A stretch of DNA of 57,011 nt from Nostoc sp. RI_552 (lineage in GTDB: Bacteria; Cyanobacteriota; Cyanobacteriia; Cyanobacteriales; Nostocaceae): positions 1 to 57,011 of the forward strand of contig WGNO01000065.1 of assembly GCA_016124525.1 (NCBI GenBank), given 5' to 3'. Numbering within the stretch: position 1 is the first letter of the stretch; each line of letters begins with the position of its first letter. The notes below the pieces were generated by a model, which was not told the DNA's origin, ran no database searches, and saw only the letters and a list, made by a program, of their open reading frames with translations. Shown piece by piece: positions 36,532 to 45,819 of this stretch. A program made the position numbers and the translations under genes.

Positions 36532-36566
36532 CTCCAGAATGATTTAGGCATTCTGGAGCTTTTTTT
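36532..36566 (+). terminator. Strong plus-strand terminator with no plus-strand gene before it
   Basis: A perfect 10-bp stem (CTCCAGAATG 36532-36541 with CATTCTGGAG 36549-36558), a 7-nt loop and then CTTTTTTT. The T run is only on the plus-strand 3' side, so it should stop plus-strand transcripts. The genes on both sides (kinase and hisG) run on the minus strand, so the natural explanation is a small RNA transcribed from about 36370-36566, or a non-canonical minus-strand use after hisG. Confidence 0.75.
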
Positions 36567-36569
36567 CAG

Positions 36570-37220
36570 TTAAACCGTGGCTAAAAAAGAAGCTTGCTGG
36601 CGCAATTCTTCGACAAATTTATGTAAATTACCTGTGTTGAGACGATAACTCAGAGGATGAGCAATCAACCGCGCTGTACTTTCATACAAAGTCGTGATTT
36701 CAATTAAACCATTTTCACGTAGAGTCCGCCCCGTAGAAACTAAATCTACAATTGCTTCAGACATTCCTGTAATGGGGCCTAGTTCTACGGAACCATACAA
36801 GGGTACGATTTCTATGGGTAAATCCAGACTCTGGAAATACTCACGAGCGCAATTGACATACTTAGAAGCAACTCGGCCATGAGGAGGCAAATCCAAGGGT
36901 GATTTATAGGCACTAGATGCTTTTACAGCCACGGACATTCGACAATGACCAAACTGTAAATCAACTAAGTGTGCAACTTGAGGTTTTTTCTCCCGCAGCA
37001 CATCGTAACCAATAATCCCCAACTGTACCTGACCATATTCCACATATACAGGCACATCTTGCCCCCTTACCAACAGTCCTTTTGCTTGCCCACTAGCATC
37101 AAGAATTTGCAGTTGGCGAGTTCCAGAATCCAAAAAAGCGCTAAAATCCAATCCTACAGATTGCAACAGGCGGATGCTATTTTTGAGTAGTTCCCCTTTG
37201 GGCAATGCAACAGTTAACAT
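36570..37220 (-). CDS. hisG: ATP phosphoribosyltransferase, short form
   Basis: A 216-residue HisG that starts histidine synthesis by joining PRPP and ATP. It begins with [11 protein letters not shown], has [13 protein letters not shown] and the PRPP-loop region [19 protein letters not shown], and lacks the C-terminal regulatory domain, so it is the short form that needs HisZ. The start at 37220 is 57 nt from the divergent response regulator start. The stop lies 4 nt from the hairpin-terminator T run. Confidence 0.95.
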   Translation of the reverse strand: MLTVALPKGELLKNSIRLLQSVGLDFSAFLDSGTRQLQILDASGQAKGLLVRGQDVPVYVEYGQVQLGIIGYDVLREKKPQVAHLVDLQFGHCRMSVAVKASSAYKSPLDLPPHGRVASKYVNCAREYFQSLDLPIEIVPLYGSVELGPITGMSEAIVDLVSTGRTLRENGLIEITTLYESTARLIAHPLSYRLNTGNLHKFVEELRQQASFLATV

Positions 37221-37277
37221 TTTATTTTTGGCAGTTCATTTATATTGAGAATATCTTGATTGCTTACCACAAGCAGC

Positions 37278-38015
37278 ATGAGAATTTTATTAGTTGATGA
37301 TGAAGTTGAACTAACTGAACCCTTAACTCGTGTGTTAACGCGCGAGGGTTACAGTGTGGATATAGCTTACGATGGTGCTACTGGAAGCGAATTTGCCGCC
37401 GGAGGTACTTATGATTTACTGATTTTAGATTGGATGCTCCCAGGAAAAACAGGTTTAGAGATTTGTCAGGAATTGCGCCGCCAAGGTAAAGTCACACCCG
37501 TACTATTTCTCACAGCCAAAGATACTTTAGATGACCGCGTGGAAGGTTTAGATGCGGGTGCAGATGATTATTTAGTCAAACCTTTTGAATTACGGGAGTT
37601 ATTAGCGCGAGTTCGTGCTTTGTTACGTCGTGCGGGTTCTCCAAGTTACGAAAATACCACTGGACGGCTGACTGTGGCTGATTTAGAACTTGATTATGAA
37701 AATCAAGTGGCTTATCGCCAAGGACGAATTATTGAGTTATCTCAAAAGGAAAGTCAGTTGTTACAATTTTTTATGGAAAATACGGGACATTTGCTAACTC
37801 ATGCTCAAATTCTACAAAATCTCTGGCCCCAAGATTACGAACAACCCAATAGTAATGTGATAGCGGCATTAATTCGCCTGGTGCGCCGTAAGATTGAGGT
37901 GGGAAAAGAAAGTCCATTAATTCATACTGTTTACGGTAAAGGCTATCGTTTCGGGAGTTCTTCTATCGATTCAACGCAAAGCTACGCAAAGTTTTTAGGT
38001 CGAATGTTTGAGTAA
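37278..38015 (+). CDS. OmpR-family response regulator
   Basis: A 245-residue two-domain regulator. The receiver has LLVDDEVELTEPL, the Asp in LLILDWMLPGKTG, and FLTAKDTLDDRVEGLDAGADDYLVKPFE; the C-terminal winged helix has ELSQKESQLLQFFMENTG and VYGKGYRF. I choose the ATG at 37278 (MRILLVDDE), since the TTG at 37260 only adds six residues before the receiver's first strand. No sensor kinase is next to it: hisG is divergent and an acyltransferase converges with a 21-nt overlap. Partner and target genes are unknown. Confidence 0.92.
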   Translation: MRILLVDDEVELTEPLTRVLTREGYSVDIAYDGATGSEFAAGGTYDLLILDWMLPGKTGLEICQELRRQGKVTPVLFLTAKDTLDDRVEGLDAGADDYLVKPFELRELLARVRALLRRAGSPSYENTTGRLTVADLELDYENQVAYRQGRIIELSQKESQLLQFFMENTGHLLTHAQILQNLWPQDYEQPNSNVIAALIRLVRRKIEVGKESPLIHTVYGKGYRFGSSSIDSTQSYAKFLGRMFE

Positions 38016-39023
38016 TTTATTTATTTGAATTTGTAGCTCTTCTCGCAGTTTTTGTACTTGTTTATAGGTGACTGAAAGTCTTTTCACTGAATTGACTTTT
38101 TGTACAGGTAGGATAAAGTACTTAAGGTGAGTTTTCATTGCCCAAACTCCCATTGAAGGAAATATAATCAACATAATCATCAATGGCGATATGGGAAAGA
38201 AGGGTAATTTAAATAGTCGTTGCACTTTCTTGAAATTAATAGTCCAAGGATGTAAAGATTCGCTTCCAATGCACACAACTGGGAGAATGGGAATTTGATA
38301 GCGATCGCTCAGTTGCATAAAAGTTACATCAAATTTTTGTAGTTGATAGCGTTGATTCCAACCTTTGAGAGGTCCACGTAATCCTTCCGGTGCGTATAGC
38401 AGAGTTTTACCTTGTGCGGTGGCTCGTTCAAAATCACTTCTCTGAGCTCGCACAGCACCTAAAACCTGAGACCATTTAGCTGGTAGCCACCACATTATCC
38501 AAGGATGTTCAAATAGTGTTTCATTAGCTAGGGGTTGCACCTCCCATCCTTGGGCTTGACTTAGTAAGTAGCCTAAAGTGATAAAGTCCCAAGGAAAACA
38601 CATCCCTGCATGATTCATCGCTACAATTACGGGAGTTTGTGGAGGTAGGAGATTAGTTTGTTGTAATTCTCCCTCAAAATAATATTTAACTATGGGAGCC
38701 AGAATTTCTTCACGAAAGGCTTTTTGATAGTGAGGATTAAATTCATCAACTTCTTGTCTTGGTGAACGACATCCCAGACGTAACCAACGATTTAGTAGTG
38801 CTAAGTAAAATCCACCTGGAAATAAAAACAATCCGTATTCTAACCAATTCCAGCCATCAGGGTCGGAGTGATAGTGCTGCCAGTGGCGGTTAAATAAAAC
38901 CAGCCAACCAGGAGGATACCACAGACAAAACCAGTCAAACCAGCTAAATCTATAACCTTCACTGGTTGCTTTCTCCTGTTGAGTTTTGAGCCACTTTTTA
39001 GCGTGTTGATAAATCACAAGCAA
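37995..39023 (-). CDS. PlsC-like glycerolipid acyltransferase
   Basis: A 342-residue protein with a hydrophobic, membrane-associated N-terminal region (FCLWYPPGWLVLF; LFLFPGGFYLALL) and an acyltransferase core: VAMNHAGMCFPWDF, then LLYAPEGLRGPLKGW, which matches the PEG(T/L)R phosphate-binding block, and ILPVVCIG. The usual NHxSxxD is replaced by NHAGMCFPWD, with Asp eight residues after His; this is seen in a PlsC subfamily but makes the acceptor uncertain. It converges with the response regulator, overlapping by 21 nt. Likely role: acyl transfer in membrane lipid synthesis. Confidence 0.78.
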   Translation of the reverse strand: MLVIYQHAKKWLKTQQEKATSEGYRFSWFDWFCLWYPPGWLVLFNRHWQHYHSDPDGWNWLEYGLFLFPGGFYLALLNRWLRLGCRSPRQEVDEFNPHYQKAFREEILAPIVKYYFEGELQQTNLLPPQTPVIVAMNHAGMCFPWDFITLGYLLSQAQGWEVQPLANETLFEHPWIMWWLPAKWSQVLGAVRAQRSDFERATAQGKTLLYAPEGLRGPLKGWNQRYQLQKFDVTFMQLSDRYQIPILPVVCIGSESLHPWTINFKKVQRLFKLPFFPISPLMIMLIIFPSMGVWAMKTHLKYFILPVQKVNSVKRLSVTYKQVQKLREELQIQINKLLKHST

Positions 39024-39332
39024 TAAGTAGATTACACAACAATGACATATCTTATATATATTTTTTTGATTTGTATCCTACCCCGGGCGTAATATTAACT
39101 AGATTTATTCAGATTTATCAGCAAAAAGGCTACATCAGTATAAATTGGTAAAGCGGGTCTGACAAAAATCATGGCCATAGGTAAATGGATTCCGTAAACC
39201 AGGAGAAAAAAGGGGAATTTCCGATTCTAAATTCAAAATGCTATTAAATGTTGAGAAATACTCCCACGCTCTCGCATCCTTGTATATTTTCATATTTTGA
39301 CCAAAGTATTTTGCTTAAAAAAATGGTGTTCT

Positions 39333-39375
39333 GTATAACTGATAACAAAATAATAGTAAAATAAACCACTAATAT
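39333..39375 (+). promoter_or_regulatory. NtcA-type promoter of the urea transporter operon
   Basis: GTA-N8-AAC at 39333-39346 is one base off the NtcA consensus GTA-N8-TAC, and it is followed 23 nt later by TAATAT (39370-39375), which fits the TAN3T -10 box at the NtcA-activated spacing. It lies in the 425-nt region upstream of urtA. NtcA control of urt genes is known in Anabaena; the site here is a prediction. The rest of 39024-39448 shows no gene. Confidence 0.5.
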
Positions 39376-39448
39376 CACAAGTTAAAGATTAACTTTGTCA
39401 GGTTCCTGTGACTTAACAGATTGATTCGGAGGTACAGTCATCAAGATC

Positions 39449-40756
39449 ATGAGTAGACAATTTAACAGACGGAAGTTTTTAATCTACGGCTCTGCAAGTA
39501 TCGGCGGTAGCTTTTTACTCAAGGCTTGCGCGAATAACTCTCCCACTGCTACTGAGAGTCCATCTGCTTCTTCTCCCACGGCCACTAGTAGTGGCGACAC
39601 CATCAAAGTAGGTATTTTGCACTCCCTGAGTGGCACTATGGCTATTAGTGAAAAAAGCGTTGTCGATGCTGAACAATTAGCCATTAAAGAAATTAACTCT
39701 GGTGGTGGTGTTTTAGGTAAACAAATTGTCTCCATCGTTGAAGATGGCGCTTCTAACTGGGATACCTTTAGAGAAAAAGCCACGAAACTCATTGAGCAAG
39801 ACCAAACAGCTGTTATTTTTGGGTGCTGGACTTCTGCTAGCCGCAAGAATGTCAAGCCAGTATTTGAGAGCAAAAACCATATGCTTTGGTATCCAGTACA
39901 GTATGAAGGTCAAGAATGCTCCAAAAACATTTTCTATACTGGCGCAGCCCCCAATCAACAAATTGAACCCTCTGTTGATTGGTTATTAAAAAATAAGGGT
40001 AAACAATTCTTTTTAGTTGGTTCTGACTACGTTTTTCCACGGACTGCTAACACTATTATTAAAGCCCAACTACAAGCTTTAGGTGGAACAACAGTTGCTG
40101 AAGATTATTTACCATTAGGTAACGTTGAAGTTACTCCTATAATCTCAAAGATTAAGCAAGCTTTGCCCAACGGCGGTGTGATTTACAACACCCTAAATGG
40201 TGATAGCAACGTTGCTTTCTTCAAACAATTGAAAGGAGCTGGATTGACAGCAGACAAGTATCCTTCTATGTCTGTGAGTATTGCCGAAGAAGAAGTTAAA
40301 GCTATTGGTGTTGAATATCTCCAAGGTCACTACGCTGCTTGGAATTATTTTCAAACCGTAGATACGCCTGCTAATAAAAAGTTTGTCGAAGCTTTCAAAA
40401 AAGAATATGGTGCAGAGCGGGTAATTAATGACCCAATGGAAGCAGCATACATCGCAGTTTATTTGTGGAAACAAGCAGTAGAAAAAGCTGGTACAACTGA
40501 TTTAGATAAAGTCCGCGTTGCGGCCTACGGTCAAACCATAGATGCGCCGGAAGGCAAAGTAACAATGAATACCAATAATCACTTATCGAAAATTGTGCGG
40601 ATTGGTCAAGTCAGACAAGATGGTTTATTTGATATTGTCTATGCTACTCCTGGAGCAGTTGATCCGATTCCTTGGAATCAATTTGTAAAGGAGACTCAGG
40701 GCTTTAGTTGTGATTGGTCAGATCCCGCTAAAGGCGGTAAGTACAAACAAGTGTAA
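39449..40756 (+). CDS. urtA: Urea ABC transporter substrate-binding protein
   Basis: A 435-residue periplasmic branched-chain-amino-acid-type binding protein specialised for urea. The N terminus [16 protein letters not shown] has a Tat-type twin arginine and is followed by a lipobox (LLKAC), so it is probably an exported lipoprotein. Core signatures include [35 protein letters not shown] and [20 protein letters not shown], typical of UrtA. A GGAGG lies 17 nt before the ATG, rather far. It is first in urtABCDE and is preceded by an NtcA-like site. Confidence 0.96.
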   Translation: MSRQFNRRKFLIYGSASIGGSFLLKACANNSPTATESPSASSPTATSSGDTIKVGILHSLSGTMAISEKSVVDAEQLAIKEINSGGGVLGKQIVSIVEDGASNWDTFREKATKLIEQDQTAVIFGCWTSASRKNVKPVFESKNHMLWYPVQYEGQECSKNIFYTGAAPNQQIEPSVDWLLKNKGKQFFLVGSDYVFPRTANTIIKAQLQALGGTTVAEDYLPLGNVEVTPIISKIKQALPNGGVIYNTLNGDSNVAFFKQLKGAGLTADKYPSMSVSIAEEEVKAIGVEYLQGHYAAWNYFQTVDTPANKKFVEAFKKEYGAERVINDPMEAAYIAVYLWKQAVEKAGTTDLDKVRVAAYGQTIDAPEGKVTMNTNNHLSKIVRIGQVRQDGLFDIVYATPGAVDPIPWNQFVKETQGFSCDWSDPAKGGKYKQV

Positions 40757-40798
40757 GTCATTGGTCATTAGTCATTGGTCATTAGTTATTGGCCATTG
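40757..40798 (+). repeat. Short tandem repeat, 14-bp unit, three copies
   Basis: GTCATTGGTCATTA occurs twice exactly (40757-40770 and 40771-40784), then once with changes (GTTATTGGCCATTG, 40785-40798), starting right after the urtA stop. Such heptamer-based repeats are common between genes of Nostoc-type cyanobacteria. It separates urtA from urtB and may affect relative expression. Confidence 0.85.
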
Positions 40799-40826
40799 AC
40801 TAATGATTGTTGTTGAGGAGAAATGA

Positions 40827-41981
40827 GTGTTAACAGGTTTTTTAGAGGCTTTATTTAATGGCATTAGTATTGGAGCAGTATTACTAATTGCTGCATTGGG
40901 ACTAGCCATTATATTTGGTTTGATGGGCGTTATTAATATGGCGCATGGTGAGTTGATGATGTTTGGCGCTTATGCAACATTTGTTGTCCAAAATGGCTGC
41001 AAGCAACTGGGGGGAGTTTGGTTTGAATCTTATATATTTTTGGCTTTGATTGTTGCTTTTTTCTTCACTGCTGTTGTGGGGTTAATTTTAGAACGGGGTG
41101 TGATTCGTTATCTCTACGGACGACCCTTAGAAACTCTCTTGGCTACTTGGGGTGTGAGTTTGATTTTTCAGCAGTTTGTTCGCAGCGTAAATTGGTCATT
41201 AGTAATTAGCATAGTGCTATTTTCTATGTTATTTTTTGGAGGTTTATGGATTTTAAATTCCCGCAGTAATTTCGCTAAAGTTCGTAATTGGGTTGTGGCG
41301 GTGTTGTTGTTATTATCTTTAGGAATAACAATAGTAACGGTCAATTTATTTAGTAATCAGCAAGCGGTAACTCTACCTTGGTTTGGGGCTCAAAATGTAG
41401 ACGTAACTGCTCCTAGTTGGCTGCAAGAGGGAATATCTTTGGCTGGTGTCCAATTGCCATTTGCTAGGTTATTTATTATTGCTTTGACAATAGTTTGTCT
41501 GACGGGAATTTATCTATTTTTACAACGTTCTAACTGGGGTTTAAGGATTCGTGCGGTCACGCAAAACCGGAGTATGAGTGCTTGTTTAGGTGTCCCAACT
41601 CAAAAAGTTGATGCTATTACTTTTGCTTTAGGTTCGGGGTTGGCTGGTGTGGCTGGTTGTGCCATCAGTTTACTCGGTTCAGTAGGGCCAAATACTGGGC
41701 AAAATTATATCATTGATACCTTTATGGTGGTAGTTGTCGGTGGTGTGGGTAATTTGGCAGGAACTATTTTAGCGGCTTTGGGTATCGGTACGGCTAATTT
41801 TTTAATTGGTTCCGGGACTCTGGCTTTTTTGTTTTCTTCCATTCAGCCTCTAGCAGATGTGTTGAATTTCTTTGCCACCACGAGTATGGCGAAGGTGTTA
41901 GTATTTGCACTGATTATCGCGTTTTTACAGTGGAAGCCTGCGGGAATTTTTCCTCAGAAGGGTCGTACTGTTGACGTTTAA
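40827..41981 (+). CDS. urtB: Urea ABC transporter permease UrtB
   Basis: A 384-residue inner-membrane permease of the LivH type with eight or more hydrophobic segments, including LIAALGLAIIFGLMGVINMAHGE near the N terminus and GSGLAGVAGCAISLLGSVGP later. It starts at a GTG (40827) with GGAG 6 nt upstream, followed directly by the hydrophobic first helix; the ATG three bases upstream is out of frame. With UrtC it forms the urea channel of the plasma membrane transporter. The gap to urtA is 70 nt and holds a tandem repeat. Confidence 0.95.
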   Translation: MLTGFLEALFNGISIGAVLLIAALGLAIIFGLMGVINMAHGELMMFGAYATFVVQNGCKQLGGVWFESYIFLALIVAFFFTAVVGLILERGVIRYLYGRPLETLLATWGVSLIFQQFVRSVNWSLVISIVLFSMLFFGGLWILNSRSNFAKVRNWVVAVLLLLSLGITIVTVNLFSNQQAVTLPWFGAQNVDVTAPSWLQEGISLAGVQLPFARLFIIALTIVCLTGIYLFLQRSNWGLRIRAVTQNRSMSACLGVPTQKVDAITFALGSGLAGVAGCAISLLGSVGPNTGQNYIIDTFMVVVVGGVGNLAGTILAALGIGTANFLIGSGTLAFLFSSIQPLADVLNFFATTSMAKVLVFALIIAFLQWKPAGIFPQKGRTVDV

Positions 41982-41999
41982 ACCGTAGAGGCGCAGAGG

Positions 42000-43130
42000 A
42001 TGCAGAGAATGAGGAACAAAGGAAGACGGTTAATTTTAATTGAAGTTGGGGGAGTGCTGGCGATAGCACTCATCTTGATTTTGATTATGCCAGCAATGCT
42101 TTCACCGTTTCGCTTGAATTTACTGGGGCGATTTTTATCCCTGGCTATTGTAGGTTTAGGTCTGGATTTGATTTGGGGTTATACCGGGTTGTTGAGCTTG
42201 GGACACGGGATTTTCTTTGGTTTGGGTGGATATGCCATTGCTATGCATCTGAAATTGCAAGTTCCCTCTGGTGAACTGCCGGATTTTATGGGATTGTATG
42301 GTGTTACAGAACTTCCTTGGTTTTGGCAACCTTTCTATTCCTTTCCAGTGGCGACAGTGGCTGTGGTGTTGATTCCAGGTTTGCTAGCGGGATTATTGGG
42401 ATATTTAGTATTTCGTAATCGCCTGAAGGGAGTTTATTTTTCCATACTCACCCAAGCAGCGGTGATTATCTTTTTCAACTTTTTTAATGGTCAACAAAAA
42501 CTGTTTAATGGCACTAACGGACTGACGGGTTTTCAAACTTTGTTTAGGGCTACTGTCAGTGACCAGCAAACACAATTTATTTTTTACACTCTAACGGTAA
42601 TTTTTCTCGCAGCAACCTATGGCATTTGTCGTTGGTTGACAAGTGGACGCTTTGGCAGATTACTCATAGCTATTCGAGATGATGAAAATCGAGTGAGATT
42701 TTCTGGCTATAATCCTACAGAATTCAAAGTTTTAGTGTTTGCAGTTTCTGGTGCGATTGCTGGTATAGCAGGAGCATTTTACACTCTGCAAAGTGGTTCT
42801 GTATCACCGAGATCAATGGATATTGCCTTTTCTATTGAAATGGTCATTTGGGTAGCAGTGGGGGGACGTGCTACTTTAACTGGGGCAATTGTGGGAACTT
42901 TGTTAGTCAATTATGCCCGCACTTTTTTAAGTGAACAATTTGCTGAAATTTGGCTATTTTTTCAAGGCGCACTGTTTTTAATTGTTGTTACAGTTCTACC
43001 TGACGGCATGATGGGATGGTTACAAAGCCAAAAAATGCCTTTGTTGCAGCGCCATCAAAAAATTGCCACATATCCCTCCTTAGAAAAAGACCCCGAAGTG
43101 CAACATGAACGCCAAAATCTTGGAAACTGA
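42000..43130 (+). CDS. urtC: Urea ABC transporter permease UrtC
   Basis: A 376-residue LivM-type membrane permease, with GLGLDLIWGYTGLLSLGHGIFFGLGGY-type sequence at about 50-75 and AVSGAIAGIAGAFYTLQSG in the second half, and multiple hydrophobic helices. It pairs with UrtB. Its end overlaps the urtD start by 26 nt, so the genes are tightly coupled. The C-terminal tail after the last helix is short and polar. Confidence 0.95.
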   Translation: MQRMRNKGRRLILIEVGGVLAIALILILIMPAMLSPFRLNLLGRFLSLAIVGLGLDLIWGYTGLLSLGHGIFFGLGGYAIAMHLKLQVPSGELPDFMGLYGVTELPWFWQPFYSFPVATVAVVLIPGLLAGLLGYLVFRNRLKGVYFSILTQAAVIIFFNFFNGQQKLFNGTNGLTGFQTLFRATVSDQQTQFIFYTLTVIFLAATYGICRWLTSGRFGRLLIAIRDDENRVRFSGYNPTEFKVLVFAVSGAIAGIAGAFYTLQSGSVSPRSMDIAFSIEMVIWVAVGGRATLTGAIVGTLLVNYARTFLSEQFAEIWLFFQGALFLIVVTVLPDGMMGWLQSQKMPLLQRHQKIATYPSLEKDPEVQHERQNLGN

Positions 43131-43851
43131 AAACGTAACTGTAAGTTTTGATAATTTTAAAGCTATAAACCAACTCAACTTCAGCATGGATGCGGGAGAA
43201 TTACGGGTAGTAATAGGTCCCAATGGTGCAGGTAAAACTACTTTTCTAGATGTGATCACAGGCAAAGTGCAACCAACCTTTGGGAGAGTTTTATTCAAAG
43301 GAAAAAACCTACGCTCTTTACCTGAATATGAAATCGCCCGACTAGGAGTTGGGCGAAAATTCCAAACACCTCGCGTTTATTTAAATTTAACCCCTCGTGA
43401 AAACCTAGAAATCACCAGCAACCGTAATAAGAATGTTTTCTCTACTTTATTTAGGGGTTCTCATGCTGGGGAAAGAAATAGTATTAAAGGACTACTAGAA
43501 ACTGTCGGTTTAACCTCTAAAGCAGACATTGCCGCCGGCTTACTTTCCCACGGAGAAAAGCAACGCTTAGAAATTGGGATGTTAGTCGCCCAGTCACCAG
43601 ATTTATTACTCGTTGACGAACCAGTTGCAGGCTTAACAGATGAAGAAACCTACAATATCGGCGAACTACTATTAACATTAGCCCAAAGTCATTCAATTTT
43701 AGTAATTGAACATGATATGGAATTTGTGCGTCAAATTGCTAAAACAGTCACAGTACTACATGAGGGATCAGTACTATGTGAAGGCAATTTTGCAGAAGTA
43801 CAAAATGACCCCCGTGTTATCCAAGTGTATCTAGGAGAGGAACAAAAATAG
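43105..43851 (+). CDS. urtD: Urea ABC transporter ATP-binding protein UrtD
   Basis: A 248-residue ABC ATPase of the LivG type. Walker A is GPNGAGKTT at about residues 38-46; the signature helix is LSHGEKQRLEIGML (SHGEK in place of SGGQ), and Walker B is LLLVDEPVAGL. The SHGE form is usual for UrtD. The start at 43105 lies in the end of urtC. It drives urea uptake with UrtE. Confidence 0.95.
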   Translation: MNAKILETENVTVSFDNFKAINQLNFSMDAGELRVVIGPNGAGKTTFLDVITGKVQPTFGRVLFKGKNLRSLPEYEIARLGVGRKFQTPRVYLNLTPRENLEITSNRNKNVFSTLFRGSHAGERNSIKGLLETVGLTSKADIAAGLLSHGEKQRLEIGMLVAQSPDLLLVDEPVAGLTDEETYNIGELLLTLAQSHSILVIEHDMEFVRQIAKTVTVLHEGSVLCEGNFAEVQNDPRVIQVYLGEEQK

Positions 43852-43924
43852 GAGCTAAAAACTTCCTTTCCGTCCCTGGGTCTCTGCGTGAATAAATTCT
43901 CCCCCACTGGTATTTTAAATCAAA

Positions 43925-44629
43925 ATGGAAATGCTCAAAATTTCTCAGCTTAACGTTTACTACGGTGAAAGCCATATTTTACGGGATATAGATTTAAGCG
44001 TATCACCAGGACAAATGGTGTGCTTAATTGGACGCAATGGCGTAGGCAAAACTACGCTACTCAAAACAATTATGGGCTTAATCTCACCACGCAGTGGCAC
44101 AATTGACTTCATCGGTGAATTAATTAACAGCAAATCTCCAGATCAAAGAGCAAAAATGGGAATTGGTTATGTCCCCCAAGGAAGAGATATTATTCCTCGT
44201 TTGACAGTCAAAGAAAATCTGCTGCTAGGGTTAGAAGCTAGGCAAAAAAAAGTCAAAAAAGCAGAAATTCCCGAAGAAATTTTGAGCTTATTTCCTGTTT
44301 TGAAAACCATGTTGTCCCGCATGGGTGGTGATTTAAGTGGTGGACAACAACAACAACTAGCGATCGCTCGTGCTTTAATGGGAGAACCTCAGTTACTCGT
44401 ATTAGATGAACCCACTGAAGGTATTCAACCCTCAATTATCCTGGAAATTGAAGCCGCAGTCCGTCGCATTGTGGAAACCAAAGGCGTTTGTGTTTTATTA
44501 GTAGAACAACACTTACACTTTGTCCGTCAAGCTGATTACTATTACGCCATGCAAAAAGGTAGTATTGTCGCATCCGGCCCCACCCAAGAACTGAGTCAGG
44601 ATGTGATTCAAAAGTTTTTGGCAGTTTAA
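43925..44629 (+). CDS. urtE: Urea ABC transporter ATP-binding protein UrtE
   Basis: A 234-residue ABC ATPase of the LivF type with Walker A GRNGVGKTTLLK at about 38-49, the signature LSGGQQQQLAIARAL and Walker B LLVLDEPTEGIQPS. The GIGYVPQGRDIIPRLTV block is typical of UrtE. It is the last gene of the urt operon; the next gene (acr3) is convergent 9 nt away. Confidence 0.95.
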   Translation: MEMLKISQLNVYYGESHILRDIDLSVSPGQMVCLIGRNGVGKTTLLKTIMGLISPRSGTIDFIGELINSKSPDQRAKMGIGYVPQGRDIIPRLTVKENLLLGLEARQKKVKKAEIPEEILSLFPVLKTMLSRMGGDLSGGQQQQLAIARALMGEPQLLVLDEPTEGIQPSIILEIEAAVRRIVETKGVCVLLVEQHLHFVRQADYYYAMQKGSIVASGPTQELSQDVIQKFLAV

Positions 44630-44638
44630 GAAGAAATG

Positions 44639-45784
44639 TTAATGATCAATAAAACGTGGATCTGGTAATGTGGCTTTGCCAGGTTGTCGTGGAAACCAAG
44701 CAGCCGTAAGCTTACAAACTTCAACCAGCATCAACATGACTGGAACTTCAATTAAAACTCCTACCACTGTAGCCAGTGCAGCAGCGGAATTTAACCCAAA
44801 CAACATCACAGCTGTAGCAATGGCAACTTCAAAATGATTGCTAGCTCCAATTAATGCTGCGGGCGCGGCATCTTCATAAGATATATTCAGCTTTAATGCT
44901 GCCACGTAACTAATTAAGAAAATGAAATTAGTTTGAATAAATAATGGTACAGCAATTAACAAAATATGCAAGGGATTATTAACAATCAGTTCACCCTTAA
45001 ACGCAAATAGCAAGACTAAAGTGATTAACAATGCGGTAATAGCCACCGGACTGAGATACTTTAAAAACCGCCGTTCAAACCAGTCTTTACCTTTGTATTT
45101 AAAAATCCAATAACGGCTATACATACCAGTAACTAAAGGTAAACCGACATAAATTAGCACTGATAGAACTATGGTTTGCCAGGGTACTGTTAAATCACTG
45201 GCTGCTAGTAACCACCTGCCTAAAGGTGCATACAAAAATAGCATGAGCAGAGAATTAACTGCCACCATTACCAAAGTATGTCCTTGGTTCCCGTAGGAAA
45301 GATATCCCCACAGCAAAACCATTGCCGTACAGGGAGCAATTCCTAATAAAATTGACCCAGCAATGTAGGAGTTTGCTATTTCTACTTGAGTACCACGAAT
45401 TAATTCTGTACCTGTAATTAGTGGACGAAATAACCAACCCAAGAAAAACTGAGCAAACACCACCATTGTGAATGGTTTAATTAACCAATTAACCACCAAG
45501 GTGAGAATTACAGGTTTGGGAGCGCGGACAGCGTTAACAGCTTGGGTAAAGTCAATTTTCACCATGATGGGATACATCATGAAGAACAGACACACTGCAA
45601 TGGGAATTGACACTTGATAAATACTAATGACATCCAGTGCTAAAGCCACCCCAGGAAATAACCTTCCTAATAAAATTCCCCCTAAAATGCAGAAAAACAC
45701 CCAAAGCGTGAGATATCTTTCAAAAAAACTCAAATTACTCCCTGGTTGTACTGACGTTGTATTGGTGTGTTGATTTTTACTCAT
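44639..45784 (-). CDS. acr3: Arsenite efflux permease, ACR3 family
   Basis: A 381-residue membrane protein with about ten hydrophobic helices that exports arsenite. Family marks are [30 protein letters not shown] with the conserved Cys, and [21 protein letters not shown]. It is the last gene of the arsenic operon, 35 nt after arsJ. Energy source is the membrane potential (family knowledge). Confidence 0.95.
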   Translation of the reverse strand: MSKNQHTNTTSVQPGSNLSFFERYLTLWVFFCILGGILLGRLFPGVALALDVISIYQVSIPIAVCLFFMMYPIMVKIDFTQAVNAVRAPKPVILTLVVNWLIKPFTMVVFAQFFLGWLFRPLITGTELIRGTQVEIANSYIAGSILLGIAPCTAMVLLWGYLSYGNQGHTLVMVAVNSLLMLFLYAPLGRWLLAASDLTVPWQTIVLSVLIYVGLPLVTGMYSRYWIFKYKGKDWFERRFLKYLSPVAITALLITLVLLFAFKGELIVNNPLHILLIAVPLFIQTNFIFLISYVAALKLNISYEDAAPAALIGASNHFEVAIATAVMLFGLNSAAALATVVGVLIEVPVMLMLVEVCKLTAAWFPRQPGKATLPDPRFIDH

Positions 45785-45819
45785 TGATATTACTTTGAAA
45801 TAAAGTTGCCTTCATATCG

